60,718 bases of DNA from M3007 sp044350415 (GTDB lineage: Bacteria; Bacteroidota; Bacteroidia; Chitinophagales; Saprospiraceae): NCBI GenBank assembly GCA_044350415.1, contig JBILHQ010000007.1, positions 1-60,718 of the forward strand. Reading direction: 5' to 3'. Made by a program: the position numbers and the translations under genes. The first letter of the stretch is position 1. Each line of letters opens with the position of its first letter. Under the pieces are notes generated by a model, which searched no databases, was not told where the DNA came from, and was given only the letters and a program-made list of their open reading frames with translations. Of this stretch, positions 28,059-36,806 are shown in pieces.

Positions 28059-29486
28059 ATGAATCTAATTAAACACATGGCATTTACAAGCAATATCATC
28101 CTGCTGGTTTTGACTACATCGTGCTCGCTTTTCAGCTGTTCCAAATCGAAACAACTGGAAGAAACGCCGGTGCAGGTGTGGATCACTAATCCTGGCATGA
28201 CTGCCTTATTATGGAAAACGAACGCTGAAACAATTACCGAAAACACAGACAATCTGCCGGTTATCAAAATAGACCCCACCCAACGATACCAAACCATTGA
28301 TGGATTCGGCTATACCCTCACCGGCGGAAGCGCCACGCTGATCAACCAGATGAGCGCCCCCGAAAAAACGAACCTGCTCCAGGAGTTATTCGGAAAAAGT
28401 GATAATGCTATCGGCATCAGCTACCTGCGCATCAGTATCGGCGCTTCGGATTTAAGTGCTTCGGTGTTCACCTATGACGATCTTCCGGATGGCCAGACGG
28501 ATGAAACCCTGCAACAATTCAACTTGTCAAAAGATACCGTCGATCTTGTGCCGCTGTTAAAAGAAATTTTGGCGATCAACCCCAATATTAAAATTATGGG
28601 ATCTCCATGGACAGCACCACTATGGATGAAAAGCAATAATAATTCCGTGGGAGGGGACCTAAAAATTCAAAATTACGGACATTATGCGGCCTATTTCGTG
28701 CGGTATATCCAGGAAATGAAGGCACGAGGCATCACCATCGACGCTGTGACACCTCAAAACGAACCCCAACACGGTGGCAACAACCCAAGTATGGTAATGT
28801 CGGCCACTCAACAGGCCAATTTTATTAAAAATCATTTAGGCCCCGCCTTCAAAAATGCTGGAATTACCACTAAAGTCATTGTTTGGGACCACAATTGCGA
28901 CAATCCGGGTTTTCCAATCGCTATTCTGGATGATCCCGCCGCCAATCTTTTTGTCGATGGTGCGGCTTTTCATTTATACAATGGCGATATCAGCGCCCTC
29001 TCGCAGGTGCACGATGCATTTCCCTCGAAAAATTTATATTTTACAGAACAATGGACGGGTTCGACGGGTACATTTGCTGGCGATTTAAAATGGCACGTCA
29101 AAAATGTGATGATTGGGTCTATGCGCAACTGGAGTAAAGTAGCCCTGGAATGGAACCTTGCCAATGACCCTGAATACAAGCCTCATACGCCCGGCGGCTG
29201 CTCGCAGTGCAAAGGCGCACTCACCATCGACGGTAACCATTTTACGCGAAATGTGTCCTATTATATCATTGCTCACCTCTCCAAATTTGTGCCGGCCGGA
29301 TCAGTGCGTATCAGCAGTAATATTTCAGGGCAACTCTCCAATGTCGCTTTTGAAACACCTGAAGGAAAATTTGTGCTGGTGGTGCTCAATGAAAGTGATC
29401 AACCAGCAAAATTCCTTATCAAAATTAAGGATAAAACTATTGGCACCACGCTCTCGGCCGGATCAACCGGAACATTTGTGTTTTGA
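28059..29486 (+). CDS. GH30-family glycoside hydrolase lipoprotein (beta-1,6-glucanase-like)
   Basis: 475 residues. The N-terminus (LLVLTTSCSLFSCSKSKQ) carries one or two candidate lipobox cysteines. The family (beta/alpha)8 barrel opens with 'QTIDGFGYTLTGGSA'. The general acid/base is E235 in TPQNEPQHG and the nucleophile is E330 in LYFTEQWTGS. Typical GH30 phrases include GSPWTAPLWMKSNN and IIAHLSKFVPAGSVRIS. The C-terminal beta-sandwich (VAFETPEGKFVLVVLNESDQ) is the usual GH30 side domain. Subfamily 3, acting on beta-1,6-glucan, is suggested by the sequence style and by the SusCD context; this is inference. The protein probably sits on the outer face. Confidence 0.92.
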   Translation: MNLIKHMAFTSNIILLVLTTSCSLFSCSKSKQLEETPVQVWITNPGMTALLWKTNAETITENTDNLPVIKIDPTQRYQTIDGFGYTLTGGSATLINQMSAPEKTNLLQELFGKSDNAIGISYLRISIGASDLSASVFTYDDLPDGQTDETLQQFNLSKDTVDLVPLLKEILAINPNIKIMGSPWTAPLWMKSNNNSVGGDLKIQNYGHYAAYFVRYIQEMKARGITIDAVTPQNEPQHGGNNPSMVMSATQQANFIKNHLGPAFKNAGITTKVIVWDHNCDNPGFPIAILDDPAANLFVDGAAFHLYNGDISALSQVHDAFPSKNLYFTEQWTGSTGTFAGDLKWHVKNVMIGSMRNWSKVALEWNLANDPEYKPHTPGGCSQCKGALTIDGNHFTRNVSYYIIAHLSKFVPAGSVRISSNISGQLSNVAFETPEGKFVLVVLNESDQPAKFLIKIKDKTIGTTLSAGSTGTFVF

Positions 29487-29546
29487 GTGGTGAGTGGTGA
29501 GTGGTTTGGAAATAAAAGAGACAAACATTTAATAGTATTTTATACC

Positions 29547-30995
29547 ATGATGAAATTTACTGCAATTATCTTTTGTGTGCTGCTGTTTGCTTGTTCGGGC
29601 GGCAAAAAGGCCGTCACCGCTTTTTCCACTGAAGGTAAAACCGTTAAGGTATTTGCCACGGCCCAAAACACGAATTACCGGCTTTCGCCCACCGGCACGT
29701 TGAATTTTCAACGCATGGGCCAACCGCTGGAGACGCAAATCTGTGTATTTGTCGATCCCACTAAAACTTTCCAGTCATATACTGGCATCGGTGCCGCACT
29801 GACCGACGCTTCGGCCGAAACGTACGCTAAAATGCCTCCGGCCAAACAAAAAGAGTTTATGGAGGCGCATTTTGACCGGAACAAAGGCATCGGTTATACG
29901 ATCGGCCGTGCGAATATCAATAGTTGCGATTTCAGCAGCGATACCTATACTTATGTCAAAGAAGGCGACCGGGAATTGGTATCTTTCAATATCGACCATG
30001 ACCGGAAATATAAAATTCCGTTTATCAAAGCTGCAATAAGTGCTGCTGGCGGCCATCTTCAACTTTTTGCCAGTCCATGGAGCCCGCCGGGATGGATGAA
30101 AACCAATAATGATATGCTGCATGGCGGTCACCTTAAACCGGAATTTTACCCCAATTGGGCGTTGTACTATACGAAGTTTATCAAGGCTTATGAAAAAGAA
30201 GGAATGCCCATTTGGGGTATTTCGGTACAAAATGAACCCATGGCCACCCAACGGTGGGAAAGTTGTATTTACACGGCTGAAGAAGAGCGCGATTTCCTGA
30301 AATTCAACCTCGGCCCCACCATGAAAAAAGAAGGGTTGGGCGACAAAAAGATCATCGTTTGGGACCACAACCGCGATCTGATTTATCAACGCGCACATAC
30401 TTATCTCGACGATCCGGAAGCAGCCAAATACATCTGGGGAATTGGTTTTCATTGGTATGAAGACTGGAGTGGTGGCACACCGATGTACGACAATCTCGCC
30501 CGCGTGCATGAGGCGTACCCGGACAAAAATATCTTTTTCACGGAGGGCTGCGCCGAAAGTTTCGATCCCACCCGCTTTCAGGCTTGGTCGCTCGGCGAAG
30601 AATACGGCCGCTCTATGATTACTGATTTTAACAACGGTATGGTGGGATTTACCGACTGGAATATCCTGTTGAATGAAACCGGCGGCCCTAATCATGTGCA
30701 AAATTTCTGCTTTGCACCAGTGCATTACGATACTAAAGCCGACAAACTCATCTACACGAATACCTATTATTATATCGGCCATTTTTCTAAATTTATCCAG
30801 CCCGGAGCGAAAAGGATCGGGAGTTCCGCCAGTCGTAGTCAGTTGATTACCACTGCATTCCGCAATCCAGATGGCACCACTGCAGTCGTCGTGATGAACC
30901 AGGGGGACAGTGCAGCACCTTTTTTCCTGTGGGTCAATGGCAACGCTGCGGAAGTCACTGCGCAGCCGCATTCGATACAGACGCTGGTGTTTTAG
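29547..30995 (+). CDS. GH30-family glycoside hydrolase lipoprotein, second copy
   Basis: 482 residues from ATG 29547; the longer frame from 29487 lacks a signal and begins inside a GAGTGGT tandem stretch. Lipobox LLFAC (Cys16). Acid/base E230 in SVQNEPMATQRWESC and nucleophile E333 in FFTEGCAES. 'FASPWSPPGWMKTNNDM' and 'WDHNRD' are family marks. It is clearly a different GH30 branch from the neighbouring enzyme, since alignment by eye agrees only around the catalytic motifs. Two GH30 enzymes of different branches could split backbone and side-chain cleavage of one glucan. Confidence 0.92.
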   Translation: MMKFTAIIFCVLLFACSGGKKAVTAFSTEGKTVKVFATAQNTNYRLSPTGTLNFQRMGQPLETQICVFVDPTKTFQSYTGIGAALTDASAETYAKMPPAKQKEFMEAHFDRNKGIGYTIGRANINSCDFSSDTYTYVKEGDRELVSFNIDHDRKYKIPFIKAAISAAGGHLQLFASPWSPPGWMKTNNDMLHGGHLKPEFYPNWALYYTKFIKAYEKEGMPIWGISVQNEPMATQRWESCIYTAEEERDFLKFNLGPTMKKEGLGDKKIIVWDHNRDLIYQRAHTYLDDPEAAKYIWGIGFHWYEDWSGGTPMYDNLARVHEAYPDKNIFFTEGCAESFDPTRFQAWSLGEEYGRSMITDFNNGMVGFTDWNILLNETGGPNHVQNFCFAPVHYDTKADKLIYTNTYYYIGHFSKFIQPGAKRIGSSASRSQLITTAFRNPDGTTAVVVMNQGDSAAPFFLWVNGNAAEVTAQPHSIQTLVF

Positions 30996-31144
30996 GGAAA
31001 TGTCGCCAATCATACGCACCGGCTCAGATTATGACGCGCCATTCCGGACTGCCGCATCAGGAAGGTAACTGTAGCGATGAATAGAGGCGCTCTGATGGAG
31101 AAAGGGGTAATTCAAAAAAGTGGTAGACGACCGATCATTGAATA

Positions 31145-33685
31145 TTAAAAACCCTTCAGCACAATCACCTCCCCCGGCTTTGTAGTTATCGCATAATTAT
31201 ACGCATATCCTGGTTGAACAACGGGTAAAATACTTGGCTGGTAGCCCGGTACCGGAGGAAGGTGTATCGGATCTAACATGCTGTTCTGCGCTTTGGACAG
31301 CAAATCCCGAGACACTGGGTCCAATTGTACACCATTAATAAACAATGCGTTATGTGAGCTAAACAGACAGTTACCCCCCAAATGCGATACGATTTTCACC
31401 TCCTTTATTGTACCCTCCTCCCAGGCAATATCCACTTCGAAGCCACCACGCGTTCTTAACCCATGAACGGAACCCGTGGGCCAACGGGAAGCAGGTAATG
31501 CCGGCAACAACCGAATCCAGCCGTCATGGGATTGCACCAGCATCTCTGCGATTCCTGCGGTCGCGCCGAAGTTGCCATCAATTTGAAAGGGCGGATGTGC
31601 ATCAAATAAATTGGGGTACAACCCGCCTTTCGACCAGGTACTTTGGCCAGGATTAACGGGCGTAATCAGGTTATCCAAAATTTTCAACGCATGATCGCCA
31701 TCCCACAACCGCGCCCAAAGGTTGATTTTCCAACCCATACTCCAGCCAGTGGCAGCATCGCCACGACTGGTCAGGGACTTGAATGCTGCCTGGTATAAAT
31801 AAGGAAAATCCCCTCCGGTATTAATTTGGTTGCCAGGATACAAGGCATATAAATGCGATAAGTGGCGGTGCAGCGGATCCTCTTCCTCGTATTCATCGTT
31901 CCATTCCAATAACCGCAAATCTTTACCAATCCGGAAAGGCTGCAACTTCGGCATTAAAGTATCCACCTGTTTCCGGAAGGAGAAGTCTTTCATTTTCAAT
32001 ACATCGGAAGCCCGCCGCCCATTGGTCAATACCTCACGGGTGAGTGCCAAATCCATGGCTGGTCCGGGCGAGGTAACTAATGTTTTGCCATTTTTAATAT
32101 AGCCATTTTCAGGGGAAAGGCCGAAGGCTGTTTCATAATATCCTTCTTTGCTTTTGACTAAAAGTCCCGCGACAAATTGCCCCGCTCCGCGAATGGTTGG
32201 GTAATGTTGCCGTAAAAAGGCCTTATCGCCTGTGAAAAGATAGTGTTCCCAAATATGTTGCGAAAGCCAGGGACCGCCCATTGGCCAGTTGGCCCAACGC
32301 GGGTCGCCGCCGCCGAAATCGCCCACCGGAGCAGAGTGCCCCCAGTAGTCGACATTGTGGTGGGCGCACCAACCCGGCAGACCGTAATTGGTGGCTGCCG
32401 TCACTGCGCCATTACGGGCTGTCCGCTCGATCAGTTCAAAAAAAGGCACCGTACATTCGCTAAGGTTGCAGGTTTCGGCTGGCCAGTAATTCATCTCAGC
32501 ATTGATATTCGTCGTGTAATTGCTGCTCCAGGGTGGCCGCACTTCATGGTTCCAGATACCTTGTAAATTGGCGGCTTGTCCACCTGCCCGCGAACTGGAA
32601 ATGAGCAAATACCGGCCGTATTGAAACAACAACGCCACCAGCTCGGGGTCGTGGTCTTTGGCGTAACTGGCGATGCGTTCATGGGTAGTGGCAATTTTTA
32701 ATTCCCTGTTCCCGATATTTAATTCAACCCGGTTAAACAACGCCTGGTAATCCTTTAAGTGATTGTTTTTCAGCGTTTCATACGTCTTTAGGGTTGCCTT
32801 TTTTAATGTTTTTTCCACTTCCAGCGCTGGGTCTTTTTCCTTAGTATCGCTGCTGGTAGCAGCCGAAAGCAAGAGTACCACTTCCTGGTTCGACCGAACA
32901 GTAATGCCCGTGGAATCATATTCTATTTTGCCACCGGGGGCTTTTACCTGTAACCAAACTTCTGCCTCCATCCCTACTCCACCCCAGACTTCTGTTTGCA
33001 CGGCGGCTTCCCCTTTAAATTCGGAGCGGTACGAGGGTTCTACATTACGCGGTGCTTTTACCCGCATTTTCAACATACCGTTTTCTACCCTGACACGGTG
33101 CCGGAGTTCGGCATCAAAATACAACCGGACACCTGACTGGCCTGTATTGTGCAATCGCATCACCATTACCCGGTCGGGATAACTGACGAACAGTTCCTGG
33201 CTAGACAACCTGCCCAATGTATCCTTCCCCAGGCATGCGGTGGCGGTGGTGAGGTCCAATCTGCGACTAAAATAAGAAGAGGGATCCGGAACATACCCAT
33301 CAATATGCAAATCGCCCAGTGGCAAATATCCCTGCGTATACGAGCCCTGCATTTTTTTCAACAATTCCTGTCCCTCTTCATAACGCCCTTCCGCCATCAC
33401 TTTTTTCAGGGTTTCAAAATGCTGTTTCGCCTCCGGATTATTCCACTCGGTGGGCGCACCCGACCAAAAGGCTGTATGGTTGAGTTGAATCAGATCCTTT
33501 CCTGGCTTACCCCACCACATGGCACCTATTATTCCATTGCCGAGCGGGAGTGCTTCTTCCCAGTATTGAGCTGGTTCATCGAATTCAAGCCCAAGCGCAT
33601 TGAACCTGGTAAGCTGCTGTGCGTGGAGCGTTGCGACGCAAAGGAAAATAATACAGAAAAACCAGCGGGTAAGGTGCAAAAACAT
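31145..33685 (-). CDS. GH95-family alpha-L-fucosidase/galactosidase
   Basis: 846 residues with signal peptide (RWFFCIIFLCVATLHAQ). The N-terminal beta domain begins with the GH95 signature 'YWEEALPLGNGIIGAMWWG' and 'DLIQLNHTAFWSGAP'. The helical barrel holds PPWSSNYTTNINAEMNYW with the two conserved Asn of the TTNIN motif, 'LLEWNDEYEEEDPLHRHLSH' with the expected acidic residue, and 'PPFQIDGNFGATAGIAEML' with the conserved Asp. All the catalytic positions known in the Bifidobacterium AfcA enzyme appear to be present. It is transcribed on the opposite strand to the GH30 genes and has its own promoter, so it may serve a different substrate such as fucosylated algal or plant glycan. Confidence 0.93.
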   Translation of the reverse strand: MFLHLTRWFFCIIFLCVATLHAQQLTRFNALGLEFDEPAQYWEEALPLGNGIIGAMWWGKPGKDLIQLNHTAFWSGAPTEWNNPEAKQHFETLKKVMAEGRYEEGQELLKKMQGSYTQGYLPLGDLHIDGYVPDPSSYFSRRLDLTTATACLGKDTLGRLSSQELFVSYPDRVMVMRLHNTGQSGVRLYFDAELRHRVRVENGMLKMRVKAPRNVEPSYRSEFKGEAAVQTEVWGGVGMEAEVWLQVKAPGGKIEYDSTGITVRSNQEVVLLLSAATSSDTKEKDPALEVEKTLKKATLKTYETLKNNHLKDYQALFNRVELNIGNRELKIATTHERIASYAKDHDPELVALLFQYGRYLLISSSRAGGQAANLQGIWNHEVRPPWSSNYTTNINAEMNYWPAETCNLSECTVPFFELIERTARNGAVTAATNYGLPGWCAHHNVDYWGHSAPVGDFGGGDPRWANWPMGGPWLSQHIWEHYLFTGDKAFLRQHYPTIRGAGQFVAGLLVKSKEGYYETAFGLSPENGYIKNGKTLVTSPGPAMDLALTREVLTNGRRASDVLKMKDFSFRKQVDTLMPKLQPFRIGKDLRLLEWNDEYEEEDPLHRHLSHLYALYPGNQINTGGDFPYLYQAAFKSLTSRGDAATGWSMGWKINLWARLWDGDHALKILDNLITPVNPGQSTWSKGGLYPNLFDAHPPFQIDGNFGATAGIAEMLVQSHDGWIRLLPALPASRWPTGSVHGLRTRGGFEVDIAWEEGTIKEVKIVSHLGGNCLFSSHNALFINGVQLDPVSRDLLSKAQNSMLDPIHLPPVPGYQPSILPVVQPGYAYNYAITTKPGEVIVLKGF

Positions 33686-33714
33686 AATTGTATACTGTTA
33701 AATAAGTGATGAAG

Positions 33715-33722
33715 CAAATGTA
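33715..33722 (-). promoter_or_regulatory. Bacteroidota -7 promoter element for GH95 gene
   Basis: TACATTTG on the minus strand, 30 bases before the GH95 ATG. A TTG at 33740-33738 lies upstream at slightly short spacing. Confidence 0.5.
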
Positions 33723-33772
33723 CACGGATACTTGTTGCAAAAGCCTGTAGAAGCTGCTAAAAAATAATCAAC

Positions 33773-33780
33773 TACATTTG
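33773..33780 (+). promoter_or_regulatory. Bacteroidota -7 promoter element for CNNM/CorC gene
   Basis: TACATTTG on the plus strand, 17 bases before ATG 33798. It faces the identical octamer of the GH95 gene, giving a divergent promoter pair. Confidence 0.5.
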
Positions 33781-33797
33781 CGCTACAATAGACATAC

Positions 33798-35072
33798 ATG
33801 GAACTCTTTATTATTCTGATATTCAATATGGTCAGTGGCGTATTTGCGCTTTCTGAAATTGCCCTGATCTCTGTCAAAAAACAGCGGATGGTCCAACTGG
33901 CAGAAAACGGCAACCTTCGCGCCGTTACGGTGCTCAGTTTGCTGAAAAACCCGGAAGGCTTTTTATCGGCTGTTCAAATCGGCATCACGCTTATCGGCAT
34001 TGTATCGGGGGTATACGGTGGCGCTACCCTCACCGACAATTTCCGGCCGGTAGTGGAAAAAGTGGAAGTGCTGCGGCCCTATGCCAACCAGATCGCTTAT
34101 ACGCTGGTGGTAGCCCTGATCACTTATCTGTCTATTGTAATCGGCGAACTGATTCCCAAAACACTCGCTATGAAATTTGCCGAACCGGTGGCCCTGAGCA
34201 TTGCCGGTTTTATCCGTTTCTTTTCGCGATTGGCATATCCTTTTGTCTGGTTGCTCACTATTTCCACCAACCTCGTTTTCAGACTGTTCGGAATAGCCGC
34301 GGCAGAAGAAGAAAAACTTACCGAAGAAGAACTGCGCTATGTGATCAAAACTGCCGGCAGGCAAGGGCTTTTGGACAAAGAAGAAAGTGATTTGCACCAT
34401 AATGTATTGGCATTCAGCGAACTGAAAGCTAAAAATGTGATGACCCACCGCTTAGAAACAGAATGGCTGGATATTACAGATTCTTTAGAAGTCATTGAAA
34501 AACAACTTCGGGAAAGCAATTATTCCCAATTTCCGGTATGCGACGATGGCTACGATCACACCCTCGGTTATGCGCATGTAAAAGATTTTTTTGCCAGAAA
34601 AGACGAACCAGGGTTTTCGCTGCGCAGCATCCTGCGCGAACCTGTTTTTGTACCCGAAAACCTGTATGCGATTGACGTTTTGCAGCAATTCAAAAAACAG
34701 AAATGCTATTACGGTATTGTGGTGGATGAATTTGGTGCTTTTGAAGGAGTGATTACCCTGCACGACCTTTCCGAAGCATTGGTCGGTGACCTTCCCGACA
34801 ATAACAACGAGCCACCTGCCATTTCTAAACGCGCCGATGGCTCGTTACTCATCAACGGCAGCATCCTGGTGGAAGACCTGAATGAATACCTGGAAACCGT
34901 TTTTATTCCCGACAAAAGCATCCAATATTCTACCCTTGCGGGCTTTGTCATCCAACATTTGGAAAGAATACCGGTTGAGGGCGATCAATTTGATTTCAAC
35001 GGGTACAATATAGAAATCGTGGATAAAGATGGTCCGCGAATTGACAAGGTTATGCTGAAGCAGATTGGATAG
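33798..35072 (+). CDS. CNNM/CorC-type (HlyC/CorC, UPF0053) membrane protein
   Basis: 424 residues. The N-terminal DUF21 (CNNM) domain has four hydrophobic segments (MELFIILIFNMVSGVFALSE, IGITLIGIVSGVYG, QIAYTLVVALITYLSIVIGE, FVWLLTISTNLVFRLFG). It includes the conserved 'SEIALISVKK' and 'GELIPKTLAMKFAEPVA'. A CBS pair follows (VMTHRLETEWLD ... LREPVFVPENLYAIDVLQ ... YGIVVDEFGAFEGVITLHDL). The C-terminal CorC_HlyC domain ends the protein (SILVEDLNEYLE ... TLAGFVIQHLERIPVEGDQF). Family members take part in magnesium or cobalt efflux and homeostasis. Length and layout are standard, so this looks intact. Confidence 0.94.
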   Translation: MELFIILIFNMVSGVFALSEIALISVKKQRMVQLAENGNLRAVTVLSLLKNPEGFLSAVQIGITLIGIVSGVYGGATLTDNFRPVVEKVEVLRPYANQIAYTLVVALITYLSIVIGELIPKTLAMKFAEPVALSIAGFIRFFSRLAYPFVWLLTISTNLVFRLFGIAAAEEEKLTEEELRYVIKTAGRQGLLDKEESDLHHNVLAFSELKAKNVMTHRLETEWLDITDSLEVIEKQLRESNYSQFPVCDDGYDHTLGYAHVKDFFARKDEPGFSLRSILREPVFVPENLYAIDVLQQFKKQKCYYGIVVDEFGAFEGVITLHDLSEALVGDLPDNNNEPPAISKRADGSLLINGSILVEDLNEYLETVFIPDKSIQYSTLAGFVIQHLERIPVEGDQFDFNGYNIEIVDKDGPRIDKVMLKQIG

Positions 35073-35101
35073 GCCCTTATTTTCCTTTGGTAATGAGCGT
35101 A

Positions 35102-35647
35102 TTATGTCTCAATAACAAAAGTCTTCACCAACACCCAATCCAGCAATTGTGTCCGGATTTCATTGGTATCCGAATCCATCTCAATTTGCAGGTGCCTTCC
35201 CACGAGGTAAATATCGGAGCGTGCATCAAAGGGTTCGGCCAAATCGATGCGGAACCAGCGCTGGTGCACCAGATTGTCGAGAAAAAGATCGCGGAGTTGA
35301 CGCCAATACTGTGCCTGATCGCGGTGATATTGCTCTTGTACCCAAAACTCATTATTGGGGTAAGTAGTAATCACATCCGGCAGGTCGCGAAAAAAACGCT
35401 GGGTGCCATTGCTTTCAATTCGATTGGCCTCTGCCCATTCCATGGTTTCGGGGTGGAGTCCATCCACTTCACTGTAAAACAACTGTTCCAGGTCCAGTCC
35501 GGTGAATGTTTCCCCAGCCTCCGATGCGGGAATTAATTCCACTTCCAGGATGGCGTCGGTTTCACTGGGATAGCGCAGGGTTTCGATGGCCGATTCAATA
35601 GCATCGAGCAGGGCATCAGGGGACAGCGAAATGATTTGGTATGCCAT
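35102..35647 (-). CDS. NuiA-like (nuclease A inhibitor family) protein
   Basis: 181 residues, acidic, no signal peptide. 'DALLDAIESAIETLRYPSET', 'RFFRDLPDV' and the end 'DWVLVKTFVIET' follow the pattern of nuclease A inhibitor-family proteins (PF07924), whose C-terminus is typically GxxTxxIET. This is recognition by eye of a divergent family, so certainty is moderate. The reader should treat a nuclease-inhibiting role as a hypothesis, since no partner nuclease is encoded nearby. It converges with the CNNM gene, with 29 bases between. Confidence 0.6.
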   Translation of the reverse strand: MAYQIISLSPDALLDAIESAIETLRYPSETDAILEVELIPASEAGETFTGLDLEQLFYSEVDGLHPETMEWAEANRIESNGTQRFFRDLPDVITTYPNNEFWVQEQYHRDQAQYWRQLRDLFLDNLVHQRWFRIDLAEPFDARSDIYLVGRHLQIEMDSDTNEIRTQLLDWVLVKTFVIET

Positions 35648-35757
35648 AGGTTATTCTTTTTTCAAAAGCAAGTTGACCAGCATGCGCCGGGCTTTTGCGC
35701 AAGGTACTGCAATTTCAGGGTTCTGTGATAGGTGTTTGTTTCAATGGCTGAACGAAC

Positions 35758-35793
35758 TAAGCAACGTGCCATAAATTTGTGACACGTTGCTTA
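35758..35793. repeat. Hairpin upstream of DUF2911 gene
   Basis: TAAGCAACGTG at 35758-35768 pairs perfectly with CACGTTGCTTA at 35783-35793. It lies in the 316-base gap 35648-35963, which holds no gene, and it is not followed by a T run. Confidence 0.6.
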
Positions 35794-35905
35794 AGGGCAA
35801 GAGTCCGTTCGACTATTCGGATTTTGTGCCTAATATTCACAAAAATGGTGTAAAACTGACTGACTATATCAAAAAAAGGCGAGTTTTGTGCCCATTATTT
35901 CATTG

Positions 35906-35939
35906 GACTTGTTGCGCTGGGCGACCAACGCAACAAGTC
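35906..35939 (+). terminator. Hairpin 25 bases before DUF2911 start
   Basis: GACTTGTTGCG at 35906-35916 pairs perfectly with CGCAACAAGTC at 35929-35939, followed by ATTTTT. It could be a terminator, a leader attenuator or an mRNA-stabilising stem; the position just before a gene start favours a leader role. Confidence 0.5.
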
Positions 35940-35963
35940 ATTTTTCACACATTCATTTTTATT

Positions 35964-36797
35964 ATGAAACAATTCATTTATGCGCTGGCACTGGCGCTTC
36001 TTTGCGTAAAGGCCAATGCACAAATCAACATGCCACAACCAAGCCCCGGGGCCACTGTCACTCAGAATGTAGGTCTGGCAGAAGTAAAAGTGGAGTATAG
36101 CCGTCCAAGTGCCAAAGGCCGCAAGATTTTTGGCGAAGTGGTACCTTTTGGCGATTTGTGGCGTACAGGCGCGAACAGTGCCACCAAATTTACCACCAAT
36201 GACTCTTTGACGATCATGGGCGCAGGACTTCCGAAAGGAACTTATGTACTCACTACCCGTCCGGACCGCGACTCCTGGGAAATTATTTTTAACAAAAACC
36301 TCAGCTCCAGCGCCTCCAATTTAAAGCCGGAGGGTGAAGTGGTAAAAGTGAAGGTGCCTTCCAAATCATTTCCTTTGAAAACAGAAACCTTTACTATATT
36401 ATTCAGCAATATCACCAGCAATGGTGGTTCCCTGGATTTGATGTGGGAAGACACGTATGTTTCTGTGCCATTTACCTGTGATTTCGAAGCCAAAGTAGCT
36501 GCGCAAATCAAAGCCAAATTAGACGGCCCAACTCAGGACGAATACTTCGCTATGTCGCAGTATTATTTTGAGAACAGCCGTAACCTGGCTGATGCCTTGA
36601 CCTACGTCAACAAAGCATTGGAAAAAGGGGAACGTTTCTGGATGCTGCGCCACAAATCATTAGTGCAGGCAAAAATGAATGACCTCAAAGGCGCTGTTGA
36701 AACAGCAGAAAAGTCACTCGCCTTAGCGAAAGAAGCCAAAAACAACGACTACATCCGGATGAACGAGAAATCGATCAAGGAGTGGACGAAAAAGTAG
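35964..36797 (+). CDS. DUF2911 family exported protein
   Basis: 277 residues from ATG 35964 (MKQFIYALALALLCVKANAQ, a clear signal peptide); the frame is open upstream to 35787 but that part runs through two hairpins and does not look coding. The mature start is the DUF2911 signature: 'PSPGATVTQNVGLAEVKVEY' then SRPSAKGRKIFGEVVPFGDL and WRTGANSATKF. A TPR-like helical tail closes the protein (ALTYVNKALEKGERFWMLRH). DUF2911 proteins are common periplasmic proteins of Bacteroidota with no established function. Confidence 0.92.
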   Translation: MKQFIYALALALLCVKANAQINMPQPSPGATVTQNVGLAEVKVEYSRPSAKGRKIFGEVVPFGDLWRTGANSATKFTTNDSLTIMGAGLPKGTYVLTTRPDRDSWEIIFNKNLSSSASNLKPEGEVVKVKVPSKSFPLKTETFTILFSNITSNGGSLDLMWEDTYVSVPFTCDFEAKVAAQIKAKLDGPTQDEYFAMSQYYFENSRNLADALTYVNKALEKGERFWMLRHKSLVQAKMNDLKGAVETAEKSLALAKEAKNNDYIRMNEKSIKEWTKK

Positions 36798-36806
36798 TAT
36801 TAACGA

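Noticed and set aside
29487..29546. Upstream start for the second GH30 enzyme
   Set aside because: The stretch contains tandem GAGTGGT repeats and lacks a lipoprotein signal; ATG 29547 gives the proper lipobox.
29775..31019. A 414-codon open frame antisense to the second GH30 gene
   Set aside because: It is a shadow of the GH30 frame; composition is unlike a real protein and the GH30 catalytic motifs are intact.
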